Source: Fuerstiella sp.
GTDB lineage: Bacteria; Planctomycetota; Planctomycetia; Planctomycetales; Planctomycetaceae
Reading direction: 5' to 3'
DNA: 64,000 nt
Assembly: GCA_029245955.1 (NCBI GenBank)
Contig: JAQWOH010000084.1
Location: forward strand, 1 to 64,000
This document shows, piece after piece, positions 56,397 through 64,000 of the stretch. Below the pieces are notes generated by a model. That model did no database searches and was not told the DNA's origin. It saw only the letters and a list, made by a program, of their open reading frames with translations. The position numbers and the translations under genes are program-made. The stretch's first letter is position 1; each line of letters starts with the position of its first letter.

Positions 56397-59120
56397 TCAG
56401 TCGGCGCTGTCGGGCAGCGTCTCCACCGCTCGTGACGGCAACGTCACCGGGAAACTTCTAAGCAACGCAGCGTCAACACCGGGTATTCTTCCATCAGGAT
56501 CAAGAACCATGCCCGCGTCGCCGGAATAGAATTGTGCTCGGCTTAACGTAAACAAATGCGTTTCGAAGTTGCTGAGATCGACACTCGGTCTGTCTTCCAG
56601 CAGGCCCGACTCACTCCAGACATCCTTGCTGAATTCGACAGCATCTTCTTTCTGTGCGTTGGCCCCCTGGCTCCAGGTGTTGTTCCATTCGTTGAGTGAC
56701 ATGAGCGTCGATTCCAGATCGAAGCCGCCGCTCTCAAGTTTCCAGTACACACTATACTGGTGAAACAGATTACTGTTGCCATGCCACGTCAGCAATTCCT
56801 GAAGGTCATCCAGATAGGCATTGCCCTGGGAGTGAATCAAGACACCGTCTTCGGTCAGTGAGGCGAACACACACGAATAGCTGCTTACGGAAAGCTTCGG
56901 CAGTTCTCGCTGAGGATCCTGGCCATCAAAGACATCGCTGTCTGACATTCTTAAGACAGGTTTGGCAAGGATTGTGGTGGTATGGTCAAGTGCGATGTCG
57001 AGGTGTCCGACGTTCTCCGGCATCTGTGAACCGACATTGCGGATCAACGAACCATCCAGTGCGAAAGCACACTGTTCTGCTGCTACCCGCCCGGTAGGCT
57101 GACTGTCGACCAGCACAACATCCGTGCCACCACGAACGGCAACCTGATACAGCTGAATGTCAACCTGACTGTCTGAACTTTCGGCAACAGGTGACTCAGA
57201 CAGTCTGAACACCGTGGTCGGTCGTTGTGACGGGTTTTGTACTTCGATGGTGCAGTCACGCAGTTCAATTCTGTTGGGACCGTTACATTCGAACACGACC
57301 CATTCATTTGACATGACTTCGTTGCGGACGATGACTCTCAGGTCCACGCCCAGCAGTCGCAGACTCAGATTATTCGTGAGATTAAACAGCCGTGCCGGCA
57401 CGGAGGACTGCTCGTCGTCACCTCGAAACTCCAATACAGGGCGGAACCCCGCCGCCGCGCGAAGAGTGATATTTTCGCCGTTTGTCCGCCCGAGTTTTGG
57501 CAGAGACGGTACCTGTTGAACGCCATTAAACTGCAGCAGAATCTCGTCACCTGATTTCGCATCAGCCAGCGCACTGCTGAGTGAGTTGTGGTATTTCTGC
57601 TCACCGAGCGCAGTTTCGAGTCGAATACGACGTTGTTGTATGGGGCCAGTGGTGATGCTTTCAGGCATCGGTACACCTGATTCCGCAGACGCCACTATTG
57701 GTATGATGGGGCCAACGGGCATGAATCCGGGCAGTGGAACCGGATTGGAATTCCGGACTTGTTCAAGAGTCTGACTTAGTTCTGCAGTCGCCGTTGTCGA
57801 CCTGTCTGATCCTGATGTCAACGCGGAATCCTCTCCGTTTGATTCTACGATGGCGTTCATGCTTAATGAATCGGTGGGACTTAGCTGGATCGCGTGCGAT
57901 TTCTGCAGCCACTCCGGCAGAGGTTCTGGCTCGCCGGGAAGAAAATGAAAAATCAACGCCGTCATACAGATCGCCAGCACCGCACCGGTCAGGAAGATGG
58001 CTCCCGATAATTCACGAAGTTTGCGAACGGGAATTCTGCGCCACACGACTCCTTCCGCAGGAACACTTCGCAATCCCATCTGTGTTGCCAGGCTGATCAG
58101 ATCAGTCAGTAACTGCCCTGGATCCTGGTATCTTTCGTCAGCATCGGTGTTCATCATGTTCTGCACGATGGCTGCCAGTTCGATGGGAACATCCTTCGCC
58201 ACAAGTCGCGGATCCGGAGGTGTTTTTCCCTGGTGATCCAGCAGTTTTTGCAATGCGGTGCCTTCCGGATAGGGAGGCCGTCCGGTGAGCATGTGGTACA
58301 CCGTGCATCCGAGCGAATAAATATCGCTGCGAATGTCGGCCATTCGCGGGTCACGCGCCTGTTCAGGGGCGATATAGTCGAATGTACCGAGAGTTGTTCC
58401 GGCAACCGTAATATCGCCAATTGAATCCGTCGTGTCGCGTCGCGCCAGTCCCAGGTCGACGACCTTTATGCGACCGGAATTTGTGATGATGATGTTGGAT
58501 GGTTTAATGTCGCGATGGATAATTCCGGCGGCCGCGATGTGGTTCAGCGCAAGCGTTGCCTGGATGGAGTAGTTAACTGTTTCTACAGGAGTGAGTTTTC
58601 CGCGTTGTTGAATCAGTTCCTTGATGTTGATGCCATCAGCATATTCGTAGGCGATGTAGTGAATCCCGTCCTGTTCACCAGAGAAGAAAATGCGGGCAAC
58701 ATTGTCATGATTCAGTCGGGCACACGATCGAGCTTCATTGCGAAATCTGGCAACCAGCAACGCATCGGTGGCTGTTCCTGGATGCAGGACCTTCAAGGCG
58801 ACGAAGCGGGACAGCTCAACATCGACGGCTCGAAAGACGGCTCCCATGCCGCCGGATCCGATTCGCTCTTCTACATCGAAGTGGCCGATGCGAAGCCCGT
58901 GCTCCCGATTCTGCTCATCGGTCTGTGTGCTGAACAGACGATCGCGGATTTCCTGTGCCGTTGCGGAATAGGCGGTCTCTGATGGCGTATTGTCGGCTAG
59001 TTCCGTGCCACTGCTGACAACCGTATTCTGATCGTCGGCCATGAGCGGTCGATCCAGCAGAGGCACTTCGCCCTCGGCGGATTGTGTCGAATCGATTTCA
59101 GCACTTGACTGCTGAGTCAT
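56397..59120 (-). CDS. membrane Ser/Thr protein kinase with extracytoplasmic beta-helix-like domain
   Basis: A kinase of 907 residues. An N-terminal acidic linker (1-80) is followed by a Hanks-type kinase domain: GSGGMGAVFRAVD, Lys in VALKVL, HRDIKPSNI, DLGLARR and APEQARDPR. A transmembrane helix lies at about residues 370-395 (FLTGAVLAICMTALIF). About 500 extracytoplasmic residues follow with repeated short strands (LRLLGVDLRVIV, IELRDCTIEV), suggesting a right-handed beta-helix. Such planctomycete kinases probably sense extracellular ligands. ATG 59120 is used; the longer frame begins with TTG. The FHA-GGDEF protein is a possible downstream target, by inference only. Confidence 0.9.
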   Translation of the reverse strand: MTQQSSAEIDSTQSAEGEVPLLDRPLMADDQNTVVSSGTELADNTPSETAYSATAQEIRDRLFSTQTDEQNREHGLRIGHFDVEERIGSGGMGAVFRAVDVELSRFVALKVLHPGTATDALLVARFRNEARSCARLNHDNVARIFFSGEQDGIHYIAYEYADGINIKELIQQRGKLTPVETVNYSIQATLALNHIAAAGIIHRDIKPSNIIITNSGRIKVVDLGLARRDTTDSIGDITVAGTTLGTFDYIAPEQARDPRMADIRSDIYSLGCTVYHMLTGRPPYPEGTALQKLLDHQGKTPPDPRLVAKDVPIELAAIVQNMMNTDADERYQDPGQLLTDLISLATQMGLRSVPAEGVVWRRIPVRKLRELSGAIFLTGAVLAICMTALIFHFLPGEPEPLPEWLQKSHAIQLSPTDSLSMNAIVESNGEDSALTSGSDRSTTATAELSQTLEQVRNSNPVPLPGFMPVGPIIPIVASAESGVPMPESITTGPIQQRRIRLETALGEQKYHNSLSSALADAKSGDEILLQFNGVQQVPSLPKLGRTNGENITLRAAAGFRPVLEFRGDDEQSSVPARLFNLTNNLSLRLLGVDLRVIVRNEVMSNEWVVFECNGPNRIELRDCTIEVQNPSQRPTTVFRLSESPVAESSDSQVDIQLYQVAVRGGTDVVLVDSQPTGRVAAEQCAFALDGSLIRNVGSQMPENVGHLDIALDHTTTILAKPVLRMSDSDVFDGQDPQRELPKLSVSSYSCVFASLTEDGVLIHSQGNAYLDDLQELLTWHGNSNLFHQYSVYWKLESGGFDLESTLMSLNEWNNTWSQGANAQKEDAVEFSKDVWSESGLLEDRPSVDLSNFETHLFTLSRAQFYSGDAGMVLDPDGRIPGVDAALLRSFPVTLPSRAVETLPDSAD

Positions 59121-59144
59121 GTTACACCGGCGAACCGTCAAATT

Positions 59145-59730
59145 CAGTTGAAGGCGTCATTCGAATGGCGGATGTGTCGGAAGACAGGATAATTGGCGCC
59201 GTCGCTGAAAAGACATTTAGAAAGGAGACTGCCGCAGCATTGAAGCAGCCATAGCAGTTGATGAATCATACTCTGGAGGGTGGGACTGGTCAAAAACCGT
59301 CTGCCGTGATCCGCTCGGATCCCGGTGTTTAGTGCGTATTGCACCGACGTATGCCGGTTCCGGCCAGCAATTTTGCGGCTCGATCGCGGTTAAGGCTGAG
59401 GCACTTCGGCAGGGAGTACTTTGGTTCCGACGCACGTACTGCCATTCGTGCCCTGCAGTAGACTGTTACGACTGCATATGGGACGGTCCGTCAGCAATTC
59501 ACGGTTTTTGCCGGTCGTACCGACTGTGCGTGGACCGACTGTGCTTGTCGGCGAACTTTCTGACCGGGGGCCTGGCAAAAGACAAGGGATCTTCGGGCCC
59601 GCTCAGCCCAGCCGGTGGTGGCTGGGCTGGTGACCGGAACAGTCACGTCCGGCGGTCGTTGTGCAACGTAATCAGGCGATGTGGTTGTCGCAACGCCCGC
59701 ACGTCTTGCAGCCCGCGGCAACCGCTTCGG
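59145..59730. other. region between kinase and dead Crp gene
   Basis: About 590 bases without an intact gene. Minus-strand frames continue from the Crp remnant but show no helix-turn-helix homology, so the DNA-binding half of that gene seems to be lost or scrambled here. Confidence 0.4.
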
Positions 59731-60210
59731 TCAGCTCAGGAGCAGGGGAATCACAGGTTTACGACTCGTTTTAAACAGCAGAGACTTCAGCGGCCGTTCG
59801 ACTTGCCGCAACCGAAGTCCGGACATTCTTGACAGCGGCACCGCAGCTGTAGGGTTCTCAAGCATGAGCTGTTGAATCACATGTCGTGGCAGAAAAACCA
59901 CGAACGATTCTTCCGTCGCTTCCGCGTATTCTTCTTATCGGCCGCCGTTGAGTGCGTTGACCTCGCCAAACAGCTCCCCTGGTTTCATGAAACCGAGGAT
60001 CACCTGCTAGCCTCCGCTGGCCAGGTGGTAAATCCTGACTCTCCCCCGAGCCAGAAGCAGAACGGAATCACCCACATCACTGGGCAGGTAGATTGTCTCG
60101 CCGCGATTGAATGTGCGGCTGAAGCACTGTGACTCAGTGTCCAGCACCTGATCGGGCGACAATTGCTCAAAGACGCAACATTTCTTCAAGTACGCGATGT
60201 TGTCGTTCAT
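59731..60210 (-). pseudogene. Crp/Fnr-type regulator with three nonsense codons
   Basis: A single frame reads MNDNIAYLKKCCVFEQLSPD, FNRGETIYLPSDVGDSVLLL, GRVRIYHLASGG, then TAG (60007-60009). It goes on as QVILGFMKPGELFGEVNALN, then TAA (59935-59937), EEYAEATEESFVVFLPRHVI, VERPLKSLLFKTSRKPVIP and TGA (59731-59733). The cyclic-nucleotide-binding domain (PGELFGE loop) and the dimerisation helix are recognisable in one frame with three different stops. The C-terminal HTH is not found. Since all three stop types occur, recoding cannot explain it. Confidence 0.75.
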
Positions 60211-60873
60211 GTCGCTGCCAGGTTGATTTGAGCAACACAACGTCCCGAGCCAAAGATACTCATTGCACGACGTCGGTTGTGTGTGTCTTCTTACAAGACC
60301 ATCAGTAAATCCCTCAGAATTGGGTTGTTTGCGTCCTTTTGATGATCCGGTCCGGTATGTTGGAACTACACCGGCCCAAGGTGGCCTTGCGCCTAAACTT
60401 GTTCAGCTTTCCGTTTCATGGAGACAGCACATGCGTGCTGCCCTCCGTCCCACCCGCGGAAAACAGTGAGGACCGAGTCGTCGACGGACAGCAACTTGTC
60501 AAAAATGCTGGATTTAAGTCCCGACACTGATCCTGACAGGTCCTGGTGATCGCACACCTGGATACTTTTCTGATGCCATGTCTTCATTTCCGTGTCGGTC
60601 TGACGTCGCTCGACCAGCCATCCCCCTATAGAATCCACTGTACAGCGTCAGCGTGCTTCAGAGCACCTGACCGGGGCCCACCGTTGCGAAGGGCCGGCAA
60701 AGGCCCGTTTCTCAATAAATTAACTACATCACGTCTTTACAAACCGAATCCCCCGTCGAATTTGGTGCTCCTGTAAGGCATCGTGGCAACCGACCTTGGT
60801 AAAGGCAAAGCCGTTCATTGCGGTCAGATCAGAGCGGTATTCGCTCGACAACATAATTCTCGGACCCGGTTTC
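60211..60873. other. intergenic region upstream of aminotransferase
   Basis: About 660 bases, no domain-bearing ORF. The aminotransferase frame is open for 26 codons upstream of its chosen start. A promoter is expected near the right end. Confidence 0.4.
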
Positions 60874-62112
60874 ATGCGTAGCGAATCAGACGTTTTCTTT
60901 GACGATACTCCCTTCGATATCCCGGTGGCGGAAAGGGTTAAGCGTCTGCCCCCGTACATGTTCGGCGCCATCAACAAGCGGAAACACCAGCTCCGTGTCG
61001 ATGGTGTTGATGTTATTGACTTGGGCATGGGGAATCCCACTGATCCGCCGGATCCATTAATTGTTCAGAAGATCGAAGAGGCTCTGGCGGATTCACGCAA
61101 CCACCGTTACTCCGTCAGCAGCGGAATCGAGAATCTGCGGAAAGAAGTGTCTGCTCGATACTGGAAGCGATACGGTGTCCGGCTTGATCCTGACAGCGAA
61201 GTGCTGGCCTGTATCGGGTCCAAGGAGGGTTTCAGCCACATGTGTCTGGCGCTGATGGGTCCGGGGGACACGGCGATCGTGCCTTCACCGTATTTTCCCG
61301 TCCATGTGTATGCCGTGATGCTGGCTTCCGGCAACGTGATTACTCTGGACACACGTGAGCCCGAAAAGTTCCTGCAGAACATCGCGTATACGTGTGAGAA
61401 TCTTGTGCCGAAGCCCAAGGTTGTTGTGGTCAACTTTCCGCATAATCCGACAGCCACAGTAATCGAGCAGGACTTTTATGTCGACCTTGTCGCGCTGGCG
61501 AAAAAGCATGGCTTTCTTGTGATCAGCGACTTCGCCTATGCCGACATCTGTTACGACGGATACCAGGCCCCCAGCTTTCTGGCAACGCCCGGCGCCACAG
61601 ACGTTGGTGTCGAAATGACTTCGATGAGCAAAAGCTACAGTATGGCCGGCTGGCGAATCGGCTATTGCTGTGGCAACCGGGAAATGGTTCGCGCACTGGC
61701 CACGATTAAGGGCTACTACGATTATGGAATCTTTCAGCCAATCCAGATTGCTGCCATTGTCGCTATGAGGCACTGCGACGCCGCGGTGGAAAGTGTTACC
61801 CGAGAGTATCAGTCGCGTCGGGACGTGCTGTGCGATGGTCTGACACGATTGGGGTGGGACGTAACACCGCCAAAGGCTGGTATGTTTGTGTGGACGGACA
61901 TGCCGGCAGAGTGGCGGGAGATGGGGTCGATCGAATTTGCGATGAAGCTGCTCAACGAGGGTGGTGTTGCCGTCAGTCCTGGTCGAGGCTTCGGGGATGA
62001 CGGAGAAGGCAGTCTGCGACTGGCCATCGTCGAAAACAGCCAGCGTCTGCGTCAGGCGGTGCGGCAGATCGATAAGTGCCTGACCAGGGACGAAGTGGAG
62101 ACGGCAACGTAG
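60874..62112 (+). CDS. PLP-dependent class I/II aminotransferase (AlaC-like)
   Basis: A 412-residue fold-type I aminotransferase. The PLP-binding Lys253 lies in SMSKSYSMAGWRIGY, and PHNPTA, SDFAYADICYDG and GMGNPTDPPDP are characteristic. The KRLPPYMFGAINKRK opening and FPHNPTATV favour the alanine/valine-forming AlaC or the diaminopimelate-aminotransferase-like group rather than AspC; the amino-acid substrate is undecided. ATG 60874 (MRSESDVFF) starts about where relatives do; 60796 is possible. Confidence 0.92.
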   Translation: MRSESDVFFDDTPFDIPVAERVKRLPPYMFGAINKRKHQLRVDGVDVIDLGMGNPTDPPDPLIVQKIEEALADSRNHRYSVSSGIENLRKEVSARYWKRYGVRLDPDSEVLACIGSKEGFSHMCLALMGPGDTAIVPSPYFPVHVYAVMLASGNVITLDTREPEKFLQNIAYTCENLVPKPKVVVVNFPHNPTATVIEQDFYVDLVALAKKHGFLVISDFAYADICYDGYQAPSFLATPGATDVGVEMTSMSKSYSMAGWRIGYCCGNREMVRALATIKGYYDYGIFQPIQIAAIVAMRHCDAAVESVTREYQSRRDVLCDGLTRLGWDVTPPKAGMFVWTDMPAEWREMGSIEFAMKLLNEGGVAVSPGRGFGDDGEGSLRLAIVENSQRLRQAVRQIDKCLTRDEVETAT

Positions 62113-62282
62113 TGCGCCGTCGCAGCCGGAGACGATGGCTGTGTTCGATCTGAATGGGTGCTGATGGTTGTCCGCCGCGGGCTGCGCGGCAGCACCGAAG
62201 AAAAGATGCGAGAGCTTGTGCTACGCTTCATTCAGCGGCTGGTATCCACTGCATTTCGATTCAGAACGAAAGCGAACGGGCG

Positions 62283-62795
62283 ATGATTCACAACGGATTT
62301 CAAACAGCATTCATCGTGGCGATTCTGGGGACGATCGGATGCCACGACGGGCAGACTCCTGTCGTTGAATCGCCCCCCACTCCGCCGGATTCAGCTGCGG
62401 CAGAGACGGGGCATACTCATGGTGACGCAGACAAACTTGTCTGGGTGCGCAGCGATATCGAAGAAGGGGAATTCCTGATCTCCCTGGGTCATCACGGTGA
62501 ACACTTCCATGGAGGTGACGATATTGAGCCGGCCATCAGCATTTCACGAGGTGAGGAAGATGTTTCGGATGCGGTTGTTTACAACAGTCTTGTGGCCGAA
62601 GAAGGCGAGACCGTGCTGTGCGAGGAGCAGGCAACCGTCTTTGAACCAAAGACGGATGAGGAGCCTGCTCACTACGCTCAGGGCGGGCTGACCATTCCGA
62701 AGGAAACACCGACGTTCCTGATTCGATTCCGCATTCAGTTGCCAGGCGTCGAGGCTGAATCGACACATGACATCACTCTTGACGTAAGCCATTAA
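62283..62795 (+). CDS. His-rich lipoprotein of unknown function
   Basis: A 170-residue lipoprotein. The signal peptide (ILGTIGC, Cys20) is followed by a Pro/Ser linker, then HTHGD (48-52) and HHGEHFHGGDD, an His/Asp cluster that could bind metal ions. The C-terminal part is a beta-sandwich-like domain (VVYNSLVAEEGETVL, TFLIRFRIQLPG) resembling small planctomycete lipoproteins; I do not know the family. ATG 62283 begins the signal. It is convergent with fae across a strong hairpin. Confidence 0.75.
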   Translation: MIHNGFQTAFIVAILGTIGCHDGQTPVVESPPTPPDSAAAETGHTHGDADKLVWVRSDIEEGEFLISLGHHGEHFHGGDDIEPAISISRGEEDVSDAVVYNSLVAEEGETVLCEEQATVFEPKTDEEPAHYAQGGLTIPKETPTFLIRFRIQLPGVEAESTHDITLDVSH

Positions 62796-62830
62796 AAACT
62801 ACCCGGGCCGACTGGCACGGGATGACGTCA

Positions 62831-62855
62831 CTGAACACGCAAGGCGCGTGTTCAG
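62831..62855. terminator. bidirectional hairpin between lipoprotein and fae
   Basis: A perfect 10-bp stem (CTGAACACGC at 62831-62840 with GCGTGTTCAG at 62846-62855) and a 5-base loop lie between two convergent stop codons. There is no T-tract, so Rho-dependent or bidirectional termination is assumed. Confidence 0.6.
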
Positions 62856-62866
62856 GGTGAGCACTG

Positions 62867-63415
62867 TCAAATTTTGCCGTCCAGCCCCATTTGATAGTAC
62901 TTGTGCGTAATCTTGTCCTGGTTCTCCAGGAGCCAGTCGATGGATGGTTCGCACACCATCGCTTTATGGATGGCTTGTGCCATCGCCTTGCGGTGAATAT
63001 CGAACAACGCTTTGTGGTCAAGATTGTCGTCGGTGGATACACCGGGGTTCAGCCAGACACTGCAGATGATTCCGAGGTCATTGGCTTTCTCTTTAGGAAT
63101 GTCGCCCGCGCGAACTGCGTCCAGTACCCCGTTTGCGATGGCTGCCTGAACAGTGCCCATCAGAATATTAGTGTAGCGGGTGTTTTTGACGGTGACCTTG
63201 CTGACGCAGAGTGTCACAGGGCGGACCTGAATGTCGGTGTTCAGAATCGCGAACACTTTCGAGTGTCCCATCGACTGGTCTCCGGTGAGCGTCGCCAGAG
63301 CCGTGCCAACCGGCCCATCGAGTTCACCGATGACGACCTCCGGCTCAGCTGCGGTAAAGGGCGGGCCGCCAGCCACAAGAGATTCACCTGTACGGAGGAC
63401 GATGCGTTCAGACAT
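62867..63415 (-). CDS. fae: formaldehyde-activating enzyme
   Basis: Fae condenses formaldehyde with tetrahydromethanopterin in C1 metabolism. The 182-residue protein matches the family: LVAGGPPFTAAEPEVVIGEL, GPVGTALATL with the His-containing MGHSKVFAIL, and RPVTLCVSKVTVKN, then GTVQAAIANGVLDAV. H4MPT-linked Fae is found in planctomycetes as well as methylotrophs; the product feeds formate formation and may detoxify formaldehyde from demethylation of methylated compounds. A GGAGG sequence lies upstream of ATG 63415. No other C1 gene is in the window. Confidence 0.92.
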   Translation of the reverse strand: MSERIVLRTGESLVAGGPPFTAAEPEVVIGELDGPVGTALATLTGDQSMGHSKVFAILNTDIQVRPVTLCVSKVTVKNTRYTNILMGTVQAAIANGVLDAVRAGDIPKEKANDLGIICSVWLNPGVSTDDNLDHKALFDIHRKAMAQAIHKAMVCEPSIDWLLENQDKITHKYYQMGLDGKI

Positions 63416-63631
63416 GGAATTCGTAGTCCCGATGGAGTTTAGGTTGACGAGAAGCGGGTGTTGCCGGTTTCAGAGCCCTGGCAGAGGCGCGTAAGCTATC
63501 GATACTGAATTCGGCATGCAAGTGGCATCACCGGCGCCAGGTCGCAACACTGGTTCCGCCAGGAAGATCAGGATGTGTGAAGCCTGCGGATGTCGATCTG
63601 TCGTGGTTCGCTACGTCGATGTTCGGGCGTG
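63416..63631. other. short intergenic region between fae and PVC cytochrome
   Basis: 216 bases upstream of fae, presumably with its promoter and the end signal of the neighbouring gene. Nothing else seen. Confidence 0.4.
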
Positions 63632-64000
63632 TCATTTCTGCGCCGAAAGAAATGCCAGCAGATCCGCAATCTGTTCATCGGTCAGGTCATTCAGCAGGCG
63701 ATCCGGCATCAGTGAAACGGTTTGCTGAATCAATTCTTCAAGGTCGGTCCTTGGGATCACGATGTTTTCGTTCTTGACCGTTCGCAGTGTGACATCAGAC
63801 GCTGTTCGATGGACCAACAGGCCGGAGTGTACTGCGCCATCAATCGTCAGTGCCGTCCATGCAGCGAACTTCGGGTCAATCTTCTGCGACGGATCCAGTA
63901 TTGCCGCAAGTATCTCTCCGGCTTTCAGACGTTTTCCTGTATCGTCCAGTGCCGGACCGATCTGACCACCCGTCTTACCAATGCGATGGCAGGTGATGCA
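63632..64000 (-). CDS. C-terminal part of a PVC-type haem-binding protein (runs off the window)
   Basis: The last 122 residues of a minus-strand gene that extends beyond base 64000. The window edge begins in C-I-T-C-H, a c-type haem site, followed by GKTGGQIGPALDD, AAILDPSQKIDPKF and SLMPDRLLNDLTDEQIADLL, the standard end of planctomycete 'PVC-type haem-binding CxxCH' proteins. The upstream propeller or HEAT portions are outside the window. The same cytochrome module ends the giant protein at 50162-56317. Confidence 0.85.
   Translation of the reverse strand, partial: CITCHRIGKTGGQIGPALDDTGKRLKAGEILAAILDPSQKIDPKFAAWTALTIDGAVHSGLLVHRTASDVTLRTVKNENIVIPRTDLEELIQQTVSLMPDRLLNDLTDEQIADLLAFLSAQK

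Noticed and set aside
59731..60210. Stop-codon recoding in the Crp gene
   Set aside because: All three stop codons occur and the HTH is missing, so neither selenocysteine, pyrrolysine nor code change fits.

Overview
The gene content points to a planctomycete (Planctomycetota, Planctomycetaceae-like). It has secreted sulfatases, paired DUF1592/DUF1552 and DUF1549-DUF1553/DUF1501 proteins, 'PVC-type' haem/propeller proteins, a DUF1559 (H-X9-DG) remnant, a membrane Ser/Thr kinase, a planctomycete-type tyrosine recombinase and a formaldehyde-activating enzyme. Family names rest on motif recognition by eye; no database search was run.

Layout. 0-1.2 kb: an eroded integrase. 1.2-8.5 kb: BI-1 membrane protein, DEAD-box helicase, alkyltransferase-like protein, a decayed ORF, a three-gene TolQ/ExbD-like module, and translationally coupled TruD and RluA-type pseudouridine synthases. 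8.6-18.2 kb: DUF1573 protein, SDR, sulfatase, a broken VCBS/FG-GAP gene, EVE protein, methyltransferase, stand-alone M41 peptidase, a frameshifted truncated haemoglobin and a PilZ protein. 18.6-24.3 kb: sulfatase, DUF1592 and DUF1552 cluster. 24.5-30.5 kb: YceI, a polytopic membrane protein, a haem/cyclase-repeat protein, and a secreted protein coupled to a HEAT-repeat protein. 30.6-32.2 kb: a dead SulP transporter fused to a DUF1559 tail. 32.7-39.0 kb: DUF1549/1553, DUF1501 and PPC-domain operon. 39.1-40.4 kb: YwiC-like gene, integrase remnant and tRNA-Arg(CCG). 41-44.7 kb: MFS/spermidine-synthase fusion, RNase P RNA and a hypothetical gene. 45.4-49.9 kb: split RsbW-like kinase, FHA-GGDEF cyclase, small conserved protein, DUF1015 and HtrA protease. 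50-59 kb: a 2051-residue multidomain secreted protein and a Ser/Thr kinase. 59-64 kb: dead Crp gene, aminotransferase, lipoprotein, Fae and the 3' end of a PVC haem protein.

Working together. Sulfatases, deacetylase/ceramidase-like domains and cytochrome/propeller proteins suggest an exported machinery for complex sulfated or acylated polymers. GGDEF, PilZ, RsbW-like and kinase genes supply signalling. The TolQ/ExbD-like module is the least explained gene set.

The most striking property is the number of interrupted genes: integrase, unknown ORF, VCBS, haemoglobin, SulP, integrase remnant, RsbW-like and Crp. Several carry more than one lesion, including nonsense codons, which argues for real decay. 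Single-base shifts, as in the haemoglobin and RsbW-like genes, could also be assembly errors.
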